Shown here: piece after piece, positions 1-5,946 of the stretch
How positions within the stretch are numbered: the first letter of the stretch is position 1
Layout of the letters: each line of letters starts with the position of its first letter
Assembly (NCBI GenBank): GCA_002311915.1
Contig: DCAF01000050.1
Coordinates: 21,868-28,245 of the forward strand
DNA: 6,378 nt
DNA from: Sulfurovum sp. UBA1140
GTDB lineage: Bacteria > Campylobacterota > Campylobacteria > Campylobacterales > Sulfurovaceae
Direction of reading: 5' to 3'
Translations under genes and position numbers: made by a program
The notes under the pieces: generated by a model
The model's database searches: none
What the model saw: only the letters and a program-made list of their open reading frames with translations
What the model was told of the DNA's origin: nothing

Positions 1-81
1 ATTGGTTAAGTTAATTTTAAATTTTATTAAAAAAATATTTTTTATAATGATTCTTTGTGAAAGTTTAATTTTAATCGTTTA
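1..81. other. AT-rich flank downstream of the AIM24 gene
   Basis: There is no gene here. An A/T-only palindrome (AAAAAAATATTTTTT, 30-44) could help end minus-strand transcription of the AIM24 gene, and TATAAT at 43-48 reads toward that gene's antisense. In so A/T-rich a stretch neither is convincing. Confidence 0.2.
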
Positions 82-1113
82 TTAACGTCTATCCCCCATT
101 ACCATATCACCTAGCATACCTAAAGCTGAACCTTCTCCTTGGTCGTTTCCTCCTCCTTGTGGGGCTGCCGATAGCATTCTTCCTGCTAACCTAGAGAAGG
201 GGAGTGACTGTATCCATATTTTTCCCGGTCCTTCTAGTTTGGCAAAAAAGAACCCTTCACCACCAAACAGACCTGTTTTAATGCCTCCTGCTTGTTCTAT
301 ATCAAAATGAACATTTGGCTCCATAGCAACCAAGCATCCTGTATCTAGGTGCAGGGTCTCACCTGCTTTAAGCTCTATCTCTTTAAGCATTCCACCTGCA
401 TGGATAAATGCCATGCCATCACCTTCGAGCTTTTGCATAATAAAGCCCTCTCCACCAAATAGACCTGTCAGTATCTTTTTTTGGAAATGAATACCAATAG
501 CAACCCCTTTAGCAGCACACAAAAAACAGTCTTTTTGACAAATAATCTTACCCCCAATTTTTGACAAATCAACAGGAATAATTCGCCCAGGGTAAGGGGC
601 TGCAAAGGCTACCGTTGCTTTTCCTTGCCCTTCATGTGTAAATACCGTGGTAAAGAGACTCTCACCCGTGAGCAATCGTTTACCAGCACCCACCAGTTTT
701 CCTAAAAATCCACCTGTCTCTTCTTTGGAGCCTGAACCATCACCAAAAATGGTATCCATAACAATATCACTGCTTTTATACATCATCGAACCTGCCTCTG
801 CAACGGCACTCTCGTTGGGGTCTAGCTCTATCTCGACATATTGAATATCTTCTCCATAAATTTTATAATCTATCTCATCTGAACGTTGAAATGAACCCCC
901 CATTGCTCGTGACGGAGGGGAAGAGGGTCTATTATAAAGGCTATTCGTAGAACCTTTTAATTCACCAATCGAATCAATCGGTTTCCAATCACTAAACCCC
1001 TCTTTCCAAGCAAACCCCCTACTATCTTGCTTGGCAAGTTTTCTTGCTTCCACTGTATTAACAGGACCTATCTTATCACCATTATCATACTCTAAATACC
1101 ATTCACTGTTCAT
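82..1113 (-). CDS. GYF_2-AIM24 (TIGR00266) fusion protein
   Basis: This 343-residue protein has no signal peptide or membrane helix and is probably cytoplasmic. Residues 3-52 look like a GYF_2 domain (WYLEYDNGDKIGPV, then W36 and W43-K-P), a presumed peptide-binding module. A Ser/Pro-rich linker (about 53-80) leads to an AIM24/TIGR00266 domain (about 82-303), recognised from the AVAEAGSMMY segment and the glycine-rich beta-helix-like sequence. Two near-identical copies of TGLFGGEGF..KLEG lie at residues 216-231 and 280-295. The molecular role of bacterial AIM24 proteins is not established; the family name comes from a mitochondrial inner-membrane organisation protein in yeast. The ATG at 1111-1113 is supported by an AGAAGG ribosome binding site 7 nt upstream. 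The gene has its own promoter and looks monocistronic. Family assignment is confident; function is unknown. Confidence 0.9.
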   Translation of the reverse strand: MNSEWYLEYDNGDKIGPVNTVEARKLAKQDSRGFAWKEGFSDWKPIDSIGELKGSTNSLYNRPSSPPSRAMGGSFQRSDEIDYKIYGEDIQYVEIELDPNESAVAEAGSMMYKSSDIVMDTIFGDGSGSKEETGGFLGKLVGAGKRLLTGESLFTTVFTHEGQGKATVAFAAPYPGRIIPVDLSKIGGKIICQKDCFLCAAKGVAIGIHFQKKILTGLFGGEGFIMQKLEGDGMAFIHAGGMLKEIELKAGETLHLDTGCLVAMEPNVHFDIEQAGGIKTGLFGGEGFFFAKLEGPGKIWIQSLPFSRLAGRMLSAAPQGGGNDQGEGSALGMLGDMVMGDRR

Positions 1114-1120
1114 CGTTTTA

Positions 1121-1126
1121 CCTTCT
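1121..1126 (-). promoter_or_regulatory. Ribosome binding site AGAAGG of the AIM24 gene
   Basis: AGAAGG on the minus strand lies 7 nt before the ATG at 1111-1113. It fixes the start codon of the GYF_2-AIM24 gene. Confidence 0.65.
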
Positions 1127-1143
1127 GCTAAATTAATATTTTT

Positions 1144-1173
1144 ATTATACCTAATCTGTGTTATTTAACTCAA
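1144..1173 (-). promoter_or_regulatory. Sigma70-type promoter for the AIM24 gene
   Basis: On the minus strand, TTGAGT (1168-1173) and a perfect TATAAT (1144-1149) are separated by 18 nt. The -10 box lies about 30 nt upstream of the start codon, leaving a short leader that contains the AGAAGG site. The surroundings are very AT-rich, so chance matches are possible, but position and spacing fit well. Confidence 0.6.
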
Positions 1174-1226
1174 ATATATTAAAAATTTACTATAATATAT
1201 ACTAGTAATTAAAGTATTATTTTAAT

Positions 1227-1255
1227 AGTTTTTTTTAAAAATAAACTTATATAAG
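1227..1255 (-). terminator. Possible AT-rich termination region after the 1340-2967 unit
   Basis: For transcripts leaving the minus-strand unit, a perfect 10-nt palindrome CTTATATAAG (1246-1255) is followed by T-rich sequence. It overlaps by two bases an A/T hairpin (1227-1247, five outer pairs, one T.T mismatch, then further A-T pairs). No GC-rich stem directly precedes the T-run, so this is not a classical intrinsic terminator; the structured element just upstream (1268-1323) may supply the stem. The assignment is weak. Confidence 0.3.
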
Positions 1256-1263
1256 GACATAGA

Positions 1264-1323
1264 GTGCCTTGGAAACGGAGCGTTTACGCCCGAATAACGT
1301 AGGCAGAGCCTTCCGATTCCAAG
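1264..1323. repeat. GC-rich structured intergenic element (three-way-junction fold)
   Basis: This 60-nt block is about 55% GC (33 of 60 by hand count) inside otherwise almost pure A/T spacer. The ends pair: CTTGGAAACGG (1268-1278) with CCGATTCCAAG (1313-1323), 10 of 11 positions. Inside are two smaller hairpins, CGTT/AACG (1281-1284 with 1296-1299) and AGGC/GCCT (1301-1304 with 1308-1311, loop AGA). The result is a closed stem with two internal arms. It could be a dispersed palindromic repeat, the remains of a small mobile element, a transcript 3' end structure or a small RNA. A 64-codon reading frame (1222-1416, minus) crosses it but overlaps the end of the neighbouring gene, has no good ribosome binding site and is not considered real. 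Whether the element is repeated elsewhere cannot be seen here. Confidence 0.5.
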
Positions 1324-1339
1324 TTTTAGAAAATATTCT

Positions 1340-2299
1340 CTACAACCAAACCCCATTTCTAATAAAATAGACCACAGGATAGAGTGTAACCACAAGAGCA
1401 TACAACAAGTTAGCAATCAACGAAATACGATAACTTCTATCTTCTCCCTCTCCCAACATCTGCATAACCCCCAAACGCATTCCATAAAACGTACCTATAA
1501 ACAGTAGTGTATAGAGCAGATACCCCACATAGTAGTAATCACTCTGCAAAAAGCAGAAAGGGCAATGATGAGTAGGTAGCTCGTAAATATAGGTTCCAAA
1601 CCATGAAATCAAACTTACTAATGCAATAATAATAAACGAAATATTGGCAATGGCAAACAGATATTTAACTCGAAACCAATAAAAAAAAAGCAATAGAGCA
1701 ATATTTCCATAAAAAAGAGCCAACAGAGGAGCCGTTTTAATACTTAAAATATCCCCCATGGCAGAGGTCGAAGCCGACGAATAGAGCGTACCACAACAGC
1801 TGACCATCTTATCAATATCAATATCGCTAAACATGATTCCTTCTAATACTATTTCTATGACAAACAGTACAAATGCCACCATAAAAAACTCAAATTTTAT
1901 TTTAGTATAGGGCAAGTTGGGGTTTTTAATATCTAAATAGTGCAGAGCCAACCAAAAGCCAAACAGATACAAGTTTACCAATTTAAGAATTAATAGATAC
2001 GTTCCATAATCGGTAGCATCCACCACCCCTGCTCCACACATTGCCCCTGTAAGCAGAACCGATATTTTATCAAGTGTAAAGATAAAAAATAGAAACAGTG
2101 GAAGCTTAATGGCAAAGATATATTTAATAATGGTTGCTGATAAAAAGCTCTGTTTCTCTAAACGGTATTGACTCTGCGTGGTGGCATGTATATCCCATTT
2201 TAAAGATATTTTAACACTTAATACAAATGCCACCGTAGCGAGTAACAAAAAAATAGCATTTAAAATCAATATTGCCAACACTTCAGGTGCAAGTGTCAT
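1340..2299 (-). CDS. Eight-helix membrane protein with periplasmic cysteines
   Basis: I do not recognise a named family for this 319-residue inner-membrane protein. About eight hydrophobic segments lie near residues 7-30, 57-77, 99-120, 136-154, 188-208, 213-236, 256-278 and 292-313. Basic residues concentrate in the loops 30-56, 121-135, 209-212 and 275-291, which suggests an N-out topology. Under that model all five cysteines sit on the periplasmic side: C88 (MCGAG), C168-C169 (SCCGTLY) and C246/C249 (THHCPFCFLQ). The HHCPFC motif recalls a redox CxxC or a metal site. The start ATG overlaps the stop of the ABC ATPase gene as ATGA, so the two are translationally coupled and the protein probably works with that transporter. 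It could be a partner membrane subunit, a thiol-disulfide carrier or a metal-handling protein. The coding call is firm; function is inferred only from context. Confidence 0.85.
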   Translation of the reverse strand: MTLAPEVLAILILNAIFLLLATVAFVLSVKISLKWDIHATTQSQYRLEKQSFLSATIIKYIFAIKLPLFLFFIFTLDKISVLLTGAMCGAGVVDATDYGTYLLILKLVNLYLFGFWLALHYLDIKNPNLPYTKIKFEFFMVAFVLFVIEIVLEGIMFSDIDIDKMVSCCGTLYSSASTSAMGDILSIKTAPLLALFYGNIALLLFFYWFRVKYLFAIANISFIIIALVSLISWFGTYIYELPTHHCPFCFLQSDYYYVGYLLYTLLFIGTFYGMRLGVMQMLGEGEDRSYRISLIANLLYALVVTLYPVVYFIRNGVWL

Positions 2300-2967
2300 A
2301 CGATTTTTCCACTGCGTATTTCAATAATTCTATCTACCAAGTCCAAATTTAAAAAGAGGGGGTCATGCGTAGCAATCACAATGGTCTTGCCCTCAGCTTT
2401 CAAAATTTTAAGCATCTCAATAAAATCTAAAGAGAGTTTTTCATCAAGATTTGCTGTTGGTTCATCGGCAATTATAATCTTGGGGTCATTCACATGTGCC
2501 CGTGCAATCGCCACCCGTTGTTGCTCTCCACCAGAAAGATTACGCACCATCGTATCTTTTTTATGAGCAATATTAAACTGTTCCATCACCCTATCTAGCT
2601 TTGCTTTAGCCTCAAGCTCATCAGGATTGGTTGGCACGAGTGGCAACAGAATATTCTCTTGAACCGAAAGGGTTGGAATTAGATTATACTTCTGAAAAAT
2701 AAACCCAATATCCTCTTGCCGATAATCAGAAGCAAAATTATCAGGTAACTTAGAGACCCGTTTACCATTTACAATAACCTCACCCGAGGTCGGCTTGGTC
2801 AATACTGCAATCAGCGAAAGAATGGTACTTTTCCCACTCCCACTCACCCCTTTTAAAACCACCAACTCACCCTCTTTAATGTTTAAGTTGATATTATCCA
2901 AAGCAGTAATGGTATTATTTTTATTTAGCTCGTATGTTTTTGTTGTATTTTTTAGGGTTATCATCAT
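2296..2967 (-). CDS. ABC transporter ATP-binding protein, LolD/MacB type
   Basis: This is a complete 223-residue ATPase. Visible motifs are Walker A GVSGSGKST (residues 40-48), Q-loop Q92 in GFIFQKYNLIP, signature LSGGEQQR (144-151), Walker B IIIADE with catalytic E169, D-loop NLDE (173-176) and switch His H201 in ATHDP. The short length and the GFIFQKYNLIP/SGGEQQR style match the LolD/MacB/FtsE group, which energises FtsX-like permeases rather than classical importers. The nearest such permease is at 4458-5645 on the same strand and is the likely partner. The product should sit on the cytoplasmic face of the inner membrane. It overlaps the next gene by 4 nt (ATGA). The protein begins MM, and no Shine-Dalgarno sequence is visible before either ATG; a TATAAT box lies only 2 nt upstream of the first. 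The substrate cannot be read from the ATPase itself. Confidence 0.93.
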   Translation of the reverse strand: MMITLKNTTKTYELNKNNTITALDNINLNIKEGELVVLKGVSGSGKSTILSLIAVLTKPTSGEVIVNGKRVSKLPDNFASDYRQEDIGFIFQKYNLIPTLSVQENILLPLVPTNPDELEAKAKLDRVMEQFNIAHKKDTMVRNLSGGEQQRVAIARAHVNDPKIIIADEPTANLDEKLSLDFIEMLKILKAEGKTIVIATHDPLFLNLDLVDRIIEIRSGKIV

Positions 2968-2969
2968 AA

Positions 2970-2975
2970 ATTATA
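2970..2975 (-). promoter_or_regulatory. -10 box immediately before the ABC ATPase start
   Basis: On the minus strand TTTTAGCTATAATTT ends just before ATGATG. It nearly matches the TTTTTAGCTATACTTT at the plus-strand promoter of the isomerase gene (3036-3051). If used, transcription would start at about the second ATG (A at 2964), giving a leaderless or nearly leaderless message. No -35 box is clear. Confidence 0.35.
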
Positions 2976-2978
2976 GCT

Positions 2979-2991
2979 AAAAGTGACTTTT
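2979..2991. promoter_or_regulatory. Palindrome AAAAGT-G-ACTTTT in the divergent promoter region
   Basis: This is a perfect 6+1+6 inverted repeat between the upstream -10 (3002-3007) and the ATPase start. The position suits an operator, but it is A/T-rich and matches no regulator site that I can name. Confidence 0.3.
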
Positions 2992-3001
2992 GGAAGAGAG
3001 T

Positions 3002-3007
3002 ATTATA
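3002..3007 (-). promoter_or_regulatory. Alternative -10 box for the ABC ATPase unit
   Basis: TATAAT on the minus strand lies 34 nt upstream of the first ATG and has a T-rich tract (complement of 3022-3031) upstream in place of a -35 box, as is usual in Campylobacterota. It would give a leader of roughly 28 nt without a Shine-Dalgarno site. It competes with the box at 2970-2975. Confidence 0.35.
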
Positions 3008-3043
3008 CGTTACAAAACAAGAGAAAAAAAATAAATTTTTAGC

Positions 3044-3049
3044 TATACT
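3044..3049 (+). promoter_or_regulatory. -10 box for the PKD-cyclophilin lipoprotein gene
   Basis: TATACT is preceded by AAATTTTTAGC, a T-tract upstream of the -10 as in Campylobacterota sigma70 promoters. It lies 37 nt before the ATG, leaving a leader of about 30 nt that carries AAGGA. No -35 box is evident. Confidence 0.45.
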
Positions 3050-3073
3050 TTCTATAACAATAAGCAACAAAAA

Positions 3074-3078
3074 AAGGA
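3074..3078 (+). promoter_or_regulatory. Ribosome binding site AAGGA of the isomerase gene
   Basis: AAGGA lies 8 nt before the ATG at 3087 and supports this start, which also yields a proper lipoprotein signal peptide. Confidence 0.65.
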
Positions 3079-3086
3079 AACACCCT

Positions 3087-3965
3087 ATGATCCCATCAAA
3101 ACATCTAAAACAGTTATTACTAGCACTCACAAGTACAGCATTTATTGCTTGTGGAAGTGGTAGTTCAACAACAGATAAAACCGATATAGAAGCCGAACAG
3201 ACCAAAGAAGAGGTAAAGATTCCAAATATTTTACCCAAAGCCAATGCAGGTGTTGATATGAACATTACCTTTGGTCAACCTATTATTTTAAATGGTGCGA
3301 AAAGCTCTGATGTGAATGGAACAATTATTCAATATGAGTGGAAAAATGGAACAGAAACTGTTGGAAATCAAGCCAATATAGTTTTAGACAACATTACAGC
3401 CGAAGGTACATACACCTTTACTTTAACCGTTACGGATGATGAGAATGCCACGGCTACAGACAGCGTTAAAGTGATTACCTACTCTGATACGGTGGTGGTT
3501 TTAAATACCAATCAGGGGGATATAGAGCTTAAAATGTTCTCGAATATTGCACCAAAAGCTGTAGAAAACTTTGTCACCCACAGTAAGAATGGCTACTACG
3601 ATGGGATTATTTTTCATAGGGTTATTAAAGATTTTATGATTCAAGGGGGCGACCCACTTGGCACAGGATATGGTGGAACATCTATTTGGGGAACACCATT
3701 TGAAGATGAAACCACTCCTAGCGTTCTATTTAACAAGCCCTTTCTCTTAGCAATGGCAAACAGTGGAAAAAATACCAATGCCAGTCAGTTTTTTATTACC
3801 ACCAAAGAGGCTGATTTTCTAAATGGCAAATATACTCTTTTTGGAGAGGTAATAGAGGGAACAAACACCGTTACTGCCATAGAAAACACACCTGTAGGAT
3901 ATGGTGATAAACCCAAAGAGGAGCAAAAAATTATTAAAGCTTATATAAAATTTGAGGTAAAATAG
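3087..3965 (+). CDS. Lipoprotein with PKD domain and cyclophilin-type peptidyl-prolyl isomerase
   Basis: This 292-residue envelope protein catalyses cis-trans isomerisation of X-Pro bonds. Residues 1-22 are a lipoprotein signal (K5-K8, hydrophobic core, FIAC with lipidated C22); G23 after the cysteine fits outer-membrane sorting by the E. coli +2 rule. A polar linker (23-47) leads to a PKD-like beta-sandwich (about 51-132: ANAGVD, GAKSSDVNGTI, YTFTLTVTDDENATATD). The cyclophilin domain (about 135-292) keeps R178 in FHRV, F183, Q186 in FMIQGGD, M223-A224-N225, Q234 and F236. The cyclophilin A tryptophan (W121) is F244 and H126 is Y249; the Phe suggests low cyclosporin sensitivity. The start is supported by AAGGA. 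The gene lies opposite to its neighbours, between the two halves of a presumed ABC system, and appears monocistronic. It probably assists folding of periplasmic or outer-membrane proteins; the PKD domain may provide binding or reach. Confidence 0.92.
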   Translation: MIPSKHLKQLLLALTSTAFIACGSGSSTTDKTDIEAEQTKEEVKIPNILPKANAGVDMNITFGQPIILNGAKSSDVNGTIIQYEWKNGTETVGNQANIVLDNITAEGTYTFTLTVTDDENATATDSVKVITYSDTVVVLNTNQGDIELKMFSNIAPKAVENFVTHSKNGYYDGIIFHRVIKDFMIQGGDPLGTGYGGTSIWGTPFEDETTPSVLFNKPFLLAMANSGKNTNASQFFITTKEADFLNGKYTLFGEVIEGTNTVTAIENTPVGYGDKPKEEQKIIKAYIKFEVK

Positions 3966-4052
3966 AGCCATTAAGAGAAGAGCCGATTTTTAAAAGTTCA
4001 TAATCAGTGGTTTTATGAGAGTGGAGAGTTTGAAAAATAAAAACGTTCTCTC
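3966..4052. other. Convergent intergenic gap with weak hairpins
   Basis: This 87-nt gap lies between two converging genes. Visible pairs are TCATAA/TTATGA around a TCAGTGGTT loop, and GGAGAG (4023-4028) with CTCTCC (4048-4053) across a 19-nt A/T loop. Either could help end transcription, but neither is a GC-rich stem followed by a T-run. No gene is seen. Confidence 0.3.
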
Positions 4053-4433
4053 CTATCTTTCAACCAAAATCCCATACTTACGGAGAGCCTCCATCATACT
4101 GTCTTTGCCTAAATAGCCCGTATGCCTATCAACCTCTTTACCATTTTTATCATAAAAAAGTTGTACAGGAAGCTCCTCTATATTGTGGTTTATCGCACCT
4201 AAGAAATCTTTATCTACATTGACATAATAGATTACTGTTTGGGGATACTGCTCTTTTATTTCTCTAATTTGAGGTGCCATGTTATCACACCAAATACATT
4301 TCGTTTTACCAACCATTACCATTAAGGGTCTATCTTTTTTAATCTCATCCAATTTCTTTTCAGGGACATCTCCAAAATCATGAGCCAATAGACTCATGAC
4401 GATAACCACCATAGATAAAATAACTTTTTTCAT
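4053..4433 (-). CDS. Periplasmic thioredoxin-like protein (CIWC)
   Basis: This 126-residue secreted thioredoxin-fold protein has a signal peptide at residues 1-17 (KK, hydrophobic core, likely cut after SLLA before H18), leaving a mature chain of about 109 residues. The active site is C46-I-W-C49, followed by the helix DNMAPQIREI. YYVNVD is the central strand, and P89 in ELPVQLFYD is the probable cis-proline opposite the active site. The family resembles Thioredoxin_7/SoxW-like periplasmic proteins. It may reduce, or insert, disulfides in partner proteins such as the CPVCGM of the NosL-like protein or the cysteines of the 1340-2299 membrane protein; that partnership is inference. The ATG has AAGGA upstream (4439-4443), and the gene lies 24 nt after the permease stop, so it is probably the last gene of the NosL-permease operon. 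Confidence 0.9.
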   Translation of the reverse strand: MKKVILSMVVIVMSLLAHDFGDVPEKKLDEIKKDRPLMVMVGKTKCIWCDNMAPQIREIKEQYPQTVIYYVNVDKDFLGAINHNIEELPVQLFYDKNGKEVDRHTGYLGKDSMMEALRKYGILVER

Positions 4434-4438
4434 AATTT

Positions 4439-4443
4439 TCCTT
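4439..4443 (-). promoter_or_regulatory. Ribosome binding site AAGGA of the thioredoxin-like gene
   Basis: AAGGA on the minus strand lies 5 nt before the ATG at 4431-4433. Just upstream, AAAGCTATAAAG partly resembles the -10 regions at 2970 and 3044, so a weak internal promoter is possible but unproven. Confidence 0.55.
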
Positions 4444-4457
4444 TATAGCTTTTAAAT

Positions 4458-5645
4458 CTACCGAATAACCTCATCAACCTCAAGTGTAGAAGCTCTCCAC
4501 GATGGTATAATTGTAGCCCCAATATAAATGGGAACCGACAAAAAGAAGACCAAAAAGAGCGTCTGTAACTCAAAAACAAATGGCAATTCAAACGAGGTCT
4601 TTAACTGCGAATATCCCACAAATATCTCTCGTAAAAGTGGGGCTTGAAGTAGATATACAAATCCAAAAGCAAAGAAAATACCAAGAAGATATGCCAAAAA
4701 AGAGAGAATAAAAGATTCATAAAATTTCTCTTTTAAAACATCATCAACCCTCCAGCCTATCGCTTTAAGTATACCTATTTCACGTTTCTCTTCACTGCTT
4801 AATCCACTGGCCTTATCATAAATAATCATAAAAAAGGTAAACAACGAGACAATAAAAAGTGCCAAAAAAACACCACTCTTATAATCAAATATATTCTGAT
4901 AACTTACTTTTAAATCATTCGAGCTAATCACCCGTGTATCAGGGTACATCAGCTTAATTTTAGAGGCAACGGTGGTAATCTCTTCGGGGTTTGGCACTTT
5001 AACCACAATATCGGTAGCGTAATGTTCACTCATATCAAAAATCTCTCGTACACTCTCTTTAGACATCACTATCATATCATTAGATTCTAGCTCTGTATCC
5101 CCATCAAAAACACCTGCAATAGTAACCTGTTTAAACTCTCCATCGGGCTTAATAAAATTAAAATACTCTTTATAATAACTCTGGCTCATAATCTTTTGAA
5201 CACCTACCCCAACCACCATCGCACTCTTGGTGGTTAGTTCATCAAAATCAAATTTTTGAACCAACGAAGCAAAACTCTCTTTATACTGCTGTTCATACTG
5301 GTCAATACCCACCACCGAAAAGTTAACCCCTGCATTTTCAAAATAGTAATAACCCCACACACGAGCAACGGCTTCGCTCACCCCTGCAATACCTAAAATC
5401 TCATCAGCTACCAAAGTCTCTATATCATAATGTCGCCCTGCTTTTATCTTCTGAACGGTTATCTGAGGAAGAGCATCCACTGTTGATTGAAGTTCGTGCT
5501 TAATAGAGCCTGTTATTAAAAAAACCGAGGTTAACAATGCTGTTAGAAGTGTGAAAACTACTAGAATGAAGATGTTTTTGCTTTTAGCTCTTAACAAGGC
5601 ATTGATGGCGAACTCTATTAGGTATAGGTTTATCTTAGTTTTCAA
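4458..5645 (-). CDS. ABC transporter permease, MacB/FtsX type
   Basis: This 395-residue inner-membrane permease has the type VII ABC (MacB/LolCE) plan. TM1 is at about 24-46, followed by a large periplasmic domain (about 47-255), then TM2 (258-277), TM3 (312-333) and TM4 (361-381). The cytoplasmic segment EEKREIGILKAIGWRVDDVL (285-304) is the conserved FtsX coupling region that contacts the ATPase. Such proteins work as dimers and couple ATP hydrolysis to periplasmic movements (lipoprotein release, efflux or signalling) rather than import. The best ATPase candidate is at 2296-2967. The start is TTG (5643-5645), supported by AAGGA 8 nt upstream; there is no in-frame ATG before the periplasmic domain, and a later start would lose TM1. 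It overlaps the 103-residue gene by 11 nt. Substrate is unknown; neighbours hint at metal or thiol chemistry. Confidence 0.92.
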   Translation of the reverse strand: MKTKINLYLIEFAINALLRAKSKNIFILVVFTLLTALLTSVFLITGSIKHELQSTVDALPQITVQKIKAGRHYDIETLVADEILGIAGVSEAVARVWGYYYFENAGVNFSVVGIDQYEQQYKESFASLVQKFDFDELTTKSAMVVGVGVQKIMSQSYYKEYFNFIKPDGEFKQVTIAGVFDGDTELESNDMIVMSKESVREIFDMSEHYATDIVVKVPNPEEITTVASKIKLMYPDTRVISSNDLKVSYQNIFDYKSGVFLALFIVSLFTFFMIIYDKASGLSSEEKREIGILKAIGWRVDDVLKEKFYESFILSFLAYLLGIFFAFGFVYLLQAPLLREIFVGYSQLKTSFELPFVFELQTLFLVFFLSVPIYIGATIIPSWRASTLEVDEVIR

Positions 5646-5946
5646 GAGTGGAGTCCTTGTTTATAATACCCGAATGAGAATAAGCAAAAGTAGAAGGGAA
5701 ATATTCTCGAAGATTGGCATCATCACGGTAGATAGAGAAAAGGTCACTTATTGTTCTATGCCGAACCGAAGAGGTTTCAGTAACTAGAGCAAGGTCGGGA
5801 AGCCCTGCAAGGGTAACAAATTGGCTCTTTTTACGCTGTTGTTCTAAAGTCATCTCTTGGGTCTGTTGCAGATAGAATAACTCTGCTACTAAAAAAGTGC
5901 TTAGTCCTACAAACAGATACAAAAGAGCATAACTTTTTTTATTCAT
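5635..5946 (-). CDS. Small membrane-anchored protein of unknown function
   Basis: I do not recognise a family for this 103-residue protein. After MNKK there is one hydrophobic segment (about 6-26), probably an uncleaved anchor with the rest in the periplasm. A polar Gln-rich stretch follows (27-42), possibly a short helix, then a distinctive tail: FVTLAGLPDLALVTETSSVRH and SDLFSIYRDDANLREYFPST. It has no cysteine and no known metal motif. Its ATG overlaps the end of the NosL-like gene by 8 nt (GATGAATAA), and its own end overlaps the permease start by 11 nt, so it sits in the middle of a tightly coupled operon. That packing on both sides argues strongly that it is real and suggests it is a component or partner of the transporter. 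Its biochemical role cannot be inferred. Confidence 0.8.
   Translation of the reverse strand: MNKKSYALLYLFVGLSTFLVAELFYLQQTQEMTLEQQRKKSQFVTLAGLPDLALVTETSSVRHRTISDLFSIYRDDANLREYFPSTFAYSHSGIINKDSTLEN
5654..5658 (-). promoter_or_regulatory. Ribosome binding site AAGGA deciding the TTG start of the permease
   Basis: AAGGA on the minus strand, inside the end of the preceding gene, lies 8 nt before TTG at 5643-5645. It is the main support for this non-ATG start. Confidence 0.65.

Noticed and set aside
647..844. 65-codon plus-strand reading frame inside the AIM24 gene
   Set aside because: It is antisense to a clear protein domain, with no ribosome binding site; the frames at 2381, 2795 and 5551 were dropped for the same reason.
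1264..1323. Integron attC site
   Set aside because: The fold is suggestive, but no RYYYAAC/GTTRRRY core pair is present at the ends and there is no cassette-like arrangement.
1264..1323. tRNA or other standard RNA gene
   Set aside because: The arms are too few and too short, and there is no T-loop GTTCRA or acceptor/anticodon layout.
1222..1416. 64-codon minus-strand reading frame across the GC-rich element
   Set aside because: It overlaps the end of the 319-residue membrane protein in another frame, has no convincing ribosome binding site, and its middle part simply reads through the inverted-repeat element.
1340..2299. Vitamin K epoxide reductase (VKOR) or DsbB/DsbI
   Set aside because: CPFC resembles the redox motif, but eight helices and the rest of the sequence do not match the usual four-helix core; left as unassigned.
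2921..3265. 114-codon minus-strand reading frame
   Set aside because: It is antisense to the isomerase signal and PKD region and overlaps the ATPase start and the promoters; it is a shadow.
4023..4053. Strong bidirectional terminator between the converging genes
   Set aside because: The 6-bp stem has a 19-nt A/T loop and no T-run follows it; noted only as a weak possibility.
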